This document shows, piece after piece, positions 20,195-24,207 of a DNA stretch of 24,207 nucleotides. Within the stretch, counting starts at the first letter, position 1. Every line of letters begins with the position of its first letter. The translations under genes and the position numbers were made by a program. This DNA is from Oppiella nova (taxonomy: Eukaryota > Arthropoda > Arachnida > Sarcoptiformes > Oppiidae), in NCBI GenBank assembly GCA_905397405.1, contig CAJPVJ010000493.1, positions 1-24,207 of the forward strand, given 5' to 3'. The notes under the pieces are model-generated. The model had not been told where the DNA came from, did not search any database, and was given only the letters and a program-made list of their open reading frames with translations.

Positions 20195-20325
20195 TTAATG
20201 CAGTTTATATTTACTGTTTAACAAAAATCTTAACTATTCTATTAGTATACATTACATATTATTATTAAAATACAATTACATAATTGATAATCAAATCATG
20301 ACTTGATTAAATAATACTATAAACT

Positions 20326-21897
20326 TTAATTTGATGGCACATCGAGTATCTCTCGTATGAATGGTCCAGACATATCAGACTTGGCAATACTTCTCCAGTT
20401 TTCTTTATGCAATTCATTCAATATGTGAATGTTTTGTAGAATATGTAATATAGAAGAATATTTAGTCTCGTATTCAATGCCATATTTTATTCGCAAATAG
20501 CGTTCAAGTAAATACACGTATAACTGGTGTTGAAGTCTATAAAAGTTAATATAATTATTAACAACTATTTATATTTTTAATATCATAATTATCGATAGTT
20601 TACTCAATCATATCCTTTTGAACAATGCCTGGTCTCTTAGGATTAAACAGTAGTATTGGCACTAACTGTTAATAATCAAATTAAATTAGTTGTAATTTTA
20701 TATTTTAGTACCAAATATTAATTTAATTAATTACCAATTCAAGAATCTGACGATCAGAACCAAGTTCATTTATAAATGTCTTTAAATAAGATTTAAATGC
20801 GGGATAAATATTTTGTGTAAAACGTTTAGTTAAATCCAATGTAAGAACATATGAATAGTCTTGGCCCTATTATTTGGAAATATGCAAATTTTGTAATTAA
20901 ATAATTAAACGATCCTGGTATTAGTACTACCAATTCAAGATACCAATATGGATTATCATGGTTGTAGAAAATAGCGGCTTTCAACATTTGCATTTCGATG
21001 CAACTGTATTTGATCATGGCTATTTGGTCATTCAAGCACATGCTGTTAAATGCACTCAATCTCCTTGCTAATTGTATGAAATTATTAGTACTTTTATGAA
21101 ATATCGTAGCACTAAAAGCTCTCAACTCATTGACTGTCGTAAACACAGACTTTATTTTGGGACAACTCTGATGTCTATACATATAATCACATCTCAATAA
21201 CTCTTCCAATCGTTTGCATTCAAACTCATTAAAACTATTTAAATCATTAATAGTGTTCATTGTATTTGAGTTGATTAACTGCACGACCATTATATCACAA
21301 TTAGAAGTACTCAATGAATCTGGTGTTTGTGATACTTCACCACCAGTTGAATCTAAGACTTTAACTTTGTTCACATTAATTGTTTTATCATTGCTATCAT
21401 AAGCGATGTCCAGAATATAGTCTATTATTTTCTCCTCTTCTAAGGTCTCAATTGAATCGATATCTGTGTCCGAGTTTAAAGTTTGTGTTAATTTGTCAGC
21501 AGTTGTGGTACTCTTAAAAGCATTTTGTCTCGACTTTCGGTTCATTTCGATTTGAGTTCTTCTCAATTGCTTCTCCGTCTCATTCATTAGCCATTCCTTC
21601 AGTATTCAAACGATTTTAAAATTTAATAAAAATCATAAGATATATGAAAAATAAATACTCTTTTCATTCCGACGGCAAAACACTTTTTGAGTCGACATTT
21701 GATGCAATGTTTTCTCGTTTTCTCATTGACTACACAAATGTCACGGAATCTACACTTTTGTTTCTGTGGTTTTGAGAATAAAAGTTATAATTTTATAAAT
21801 AAGATTACATTAGAAGTCATGTTTACCTCAAAATTGTAGGCATTCCTCTTGAAAAAAGACTTGCATGATAGACAAGTAATGGCACAGTAGTTAATAC
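20326..21897 (-). CDS. NR-H: HR96/NR1J-like receptor lacking a recognisable first exon
   Basis: Exons: 21827-21897, 21659-21763, 20931-21596, 20735-20866, 20604-20665, 20326-20536; about 414 residues from exon 2 on. Exon 2 reads INYCAITCLSCKSFFKRNAY, so the P-box region is CLSCKS rather than CQSCKA. Finger 2 (KCRFRDIC...RKHCIKC) keeps its four cysteines, with RLKKCFAVGMKR. The LBD has FNSMCLNDQIAMIKYSC, exon 6 LVPILLFNPKRPGIVQKDMIE and an end SGPFIREILDVPSN. All six exons are open with usable splice sites. No start exon with CxxCGE is found in the 646 bp up to NR-I: there is no CCACA or CCGCA, the plus-strand trace of a CysGly pair. The gene may therefore be a decaying copy, or may borrow a 5' exon from NR-I upstream; the phases would allow it. 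Confidence 0.75.
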
Positions 21898-22543
21898 CTA
21901 ATAAATAAAATACTTAAACATTTATTCAAACAATGTTTCTTAAGTACCTAAGTTATGGTATTCGTAATCGTGGTGTTTGATTTGTGTTGAAATAGAGTAA
22001 TCTGTAAATGAAATAATAATTTATTGTGGAACTAATATTTTATTTTATTGAATTAACAAAACTATTAAATTTTTAATTTAAATTCTAAAAATTATTCATT
22101 TATGGTGAATCTCTTCACATAATAAACAACAAATTGTGAATTATTTTGTTATGTTATTAAAACTTAATAAATAAAAATCAAACTTCACATGCAAGTGTAC
22201 TAAGTTATATAAAATATGATTCTGTAATGATGATTGATATGATAAATACTTTGATATAATACAGAAATTGTCAATTGAATTTTTTATAAATAAATAAATA
22301 AAGTTTCAATGTTACACTGAATTTAATGCAATTATAATAAATTTAACAACACTTTATTTGAGTAATGTGTAAATTAAAATCACACAAATGGTATAAATAA
22401 TGTATAACGGTTATATAAATTTAAAAATTTTATTTCTTTTTATTTTTAGTTAATATAGTTATTAGTTAATAAACTTGTTTACTATTCTCTTGATAAATAA
22501 ACAAATTGTTATTAAAATGCTTTTATCAGAATTAAAATGAAAA
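21898..22543. other. Spacer upstream of NR-H, where exon 1 is expected but not seen
   Basis: About 650 bp of AT-rich sequence. In the paralogues exon 1 lies some 80-370 bp from exon 2, so it should be here. No minus-strand CxxCG-coding motif is present, and the conserved upstream block of NR-C to NR-F was not recognised. Confidence 0.5.
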
Positions 22544-24181
22544 CTATGATTGAATTAATTGATACTCTAATCCATAATCTGATGGTATATCGAGAATCTC
22601 TCTTAATAGTGGTCCACACTTTTCAGATATTATTTCCCATATCAAAAGAAATACGTTAAGTAAGTTATGCACTTACAGAACTTCTTACACATTATATACT
22701 CTTTTAAATCAGAGCGTAAGTTTCGGTATAAAATATGCGTTTATAGCAACTTCATTTATGTCCATTAACTGGTGTTGCACTCTATTAACATAATACAATT
22801 TAAATGCAATTATTAGTATTTAAATTCACAAAACTATTGATTACTTACTCGATCACATCCTTTTGTACAATGTTTGGTCTCTTGGGATTAAACAGTATAA
22901 TAGGCATTAACTGTTAACAAGCAGACAATATGAGATTAATAAATAATATTTTGATAATACCTTATAATTACCAATTCAAGAATTAGGCGATCAGCATCCA
23001 GTTCATTTCTAAAAGTCTGTATATAGTCGACAAGTTTTGAATAAATATTTCGTTTAAAACTTTTAATTAAATCCAATGTAAGAACGTATGAAACCTTTTG
23101 GTCCTATTAGTTAGATATTAATTAATTAATTAGCTAACTGTCTTGATATCTATTAATACATACCACATCCATATTCCAGTATTGCTTATCGTGACTGTAG
23201 GATAATGCGGCTCTCAATATCTGCATCTCAATGCAACTGTATTTGACCAGGGCTATTTGGTCATTCAGACATATGCTATCAAATGCACTCAATCTCCTAG
23301 TTGCTTTTATAAAATTATTTATGTATTTATGAAAGTTTCGAGCACAGTGCTCCATGAGCTCATTGGTTGTTTTGAATACAGACATGACTTCCGGACAACC
23401 CTCATGTCTAAACATATAGTGGTATCTGAATAGCTCCTCTAATCGTTTGCATTCAAAGTCATTAAAACTGTTTAAATTGTTAATCATGTTCATAGCATTT
23501 GTATTAACAAGTTGTACAGACATTACATCGCCATTATCACAAATATTATCATTATTACTATTAAAGGTAATCAATGTATCAGATGTGTCAGACAATACAG
23601 ATAATTCACCATCAATTTGATCCCTGGTCTCAGTATTTACTTCATGATTATAATTGATTGCCTTAGTTGTTTCATCATTACTTTCATTAGTAATGTCCAG
23701 AATATAGTCAATAATTTTCTCGTCGTCTAAGGTCTCAATTGAGTCGATATCTGAGTCTGAGTTTAAAGTTTGCGGTGTTTTGTCACCATTTGTGGTATTT
23801 TTAGAGATAGTTTGCCTAAACTTTCGGTTCTTTTCGATTTGAGTTCTTCTCAATTGCTTCTCCTTCTCATTCATAATCCATTCCTTCAGTCATCAAAATA
23901 AATGTTTTATAAATGATTTTTGTATAAAATATATAAACAATAATCACTTTTTTCATTCCGACGGCAAAACACTTAATGAGTCTACATTTGATGCAATATT
24001 TTCTCGTTTTCTCATTCACTACACAAATGTCTCCGAACCTACACTTCTGTTTCTGTAGATTTATTAATAATAGTTTTATTTAGTTATTATAATGTGAAAA
24101 TTAGTTTTACCTCAAAATTGTAGGCATTCCTCCTGAAGAATGCTTTGCATGACTGACAAGTAATGGCACAGAAGTTGATGC
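22544..24181 (-). pseudogene. NR-I: HR96/NR1J-like receptor, 5' end outside the window, last exon broken
   Basis: Exons visible: 24111-24181, 23948-24052, 23164-23883, 22972-23103, 22849-22910, and a damaged exon 7 beginning at 22781. Exon 1 lies beyond the right edge. Exon 2 reads INFCAITCQSCKAFFRRNAY; finger 2 is KCRFGDIC...RKYCIKC with RLIKCFAVGMKK. The hinge has EWIMNEKEKQLRRTQIEKN and DEKIIDYILDI; the LBD has FDSICLNDQIALVKYSC and exon 6 LMPIILFNPKRPNIVQKDVIE. Exon 7 starts correctly (EVQHQL) but then diverges and meets TGA at 22709-22711. The AF-2-like end survives out of reach in another segment (22544 to about 22628: CGPLLREILDIPSDYG). Exons 2-6 are intact, so the lesion is recent or the gene uses another last exon, for example that of NR-H. 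Confidence 0.7.
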
Positions 24182-24207
24182 CTAATAAATAAATAAATTA
24201 AAATACT

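Larger units (their letters stand above)
19135..20325. other. Spacer between the NR-G start and the NR-H end
   Basis: About 1.2 kb of AT-rich sequence without an exon. A weak trace of the conserved upstream block is seen at about 19286-19390 (ACTGCAATAA, then CTGAAACCGTAG). AGTGCA hexamers occur at 19544, 19852 and 19862, and TGCACT at 19890. The 128-bp repeat at 19939-20194 is listed separately. TTTATT at 20176-20181 could be a distant polyadenylation signal for NR-H. Confidence 0.45.

Noticed and set aside
19863-20221. Two overlapping plus-strand ORFs of 70-73 codons
   Set aside because: They share their internal sequence because of the 128-bp tandem repeat. They have low-complexity AT-rich codon content and no domain.
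1-24207. CRISPR arrays, operons, bacterial promoters, tRNA or rRNA genes
   Set aside because: The intron-rich nuclear-receptor genes show this is animal DNA. No spaced short repeats, tRNA arms or rRNA stretches were seen.

Overview
The window is AT-rich nuclear DNA from an animal. Every gene I can support is split by short GT-AG introns and lies on the minus strand. It is a head-to-tail array of nine nuclear hormone receptor genes or gene remnants, labelled NR-A to NR-I from low to high coordinate. The C4 zinc fingers, the P-box region (CESCKA or CQSCKA), the CRLRKC...VGMK linker and the EWILNxEEK segment place them in the NR1J group (arthropod HR96; nematode DAF-12/NHR-8). HR96-like expansions are known in mites, so an acariform mite or related arthropod is my best guess (inference). 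Most proteins come from exons too short to show as long ORFs, so the gene models were built by hand from splice sites and conserved phases.

The common plan, seen in NR-C to NR-G, has seven exons. Exon 1 carries the start and the first CxxC and ends in phase 1. Exon 2 (71 bp) completes finger 1 and the P-box. Exon 3 (105 bp) is finger 2. Exon 4 (765-885 bp) holds the hinge and the first part of the ligand-binding domain (LBD). Exon 5 (132 bp), exon 6 (62 bp) and exon 7 (205-223 bp) complete the LBD, ending in an AF-2-like helix GPLLKEILD. Predicted proteins are 466-505 residues.

Layout: 1-1525 holds possible coding fragments, including a clear 99-codon Pro/His-rich exon at 531-832. NR-A (1526-2729) and NR-B (3151-3910) have complete DNA-binding domains but no LBD in the window; NR-A also carries a second copy of zinc finger 2. 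A 2.4 kb spacer (4034-6463) is rich in AGTGCA hexamers. NR-C (6464-8573), NR-D (9086-11052), NR-E (11639-13595), NR-F (14208-16544) and NR-G (17166-19134) look complete. NR-H (20326-21897) has no recognisable exon 1. NR-I (22544-24181) runs off the right edge and has a broken last exon.

Several duplications of exactly 127 bp, some 128-bp tandem repeats and one single-N junction look like short-read assembly artefacts rather than biology. The receptors probably act as nuclear sensors of lipophilic compounds. AGTGCA/AGTTCA-like hexamers, resembling DAF-12 half-sites, sit in the spacers and upstream blocks, so auto- or cross-regulation of the array is a reasonable but untested idea.
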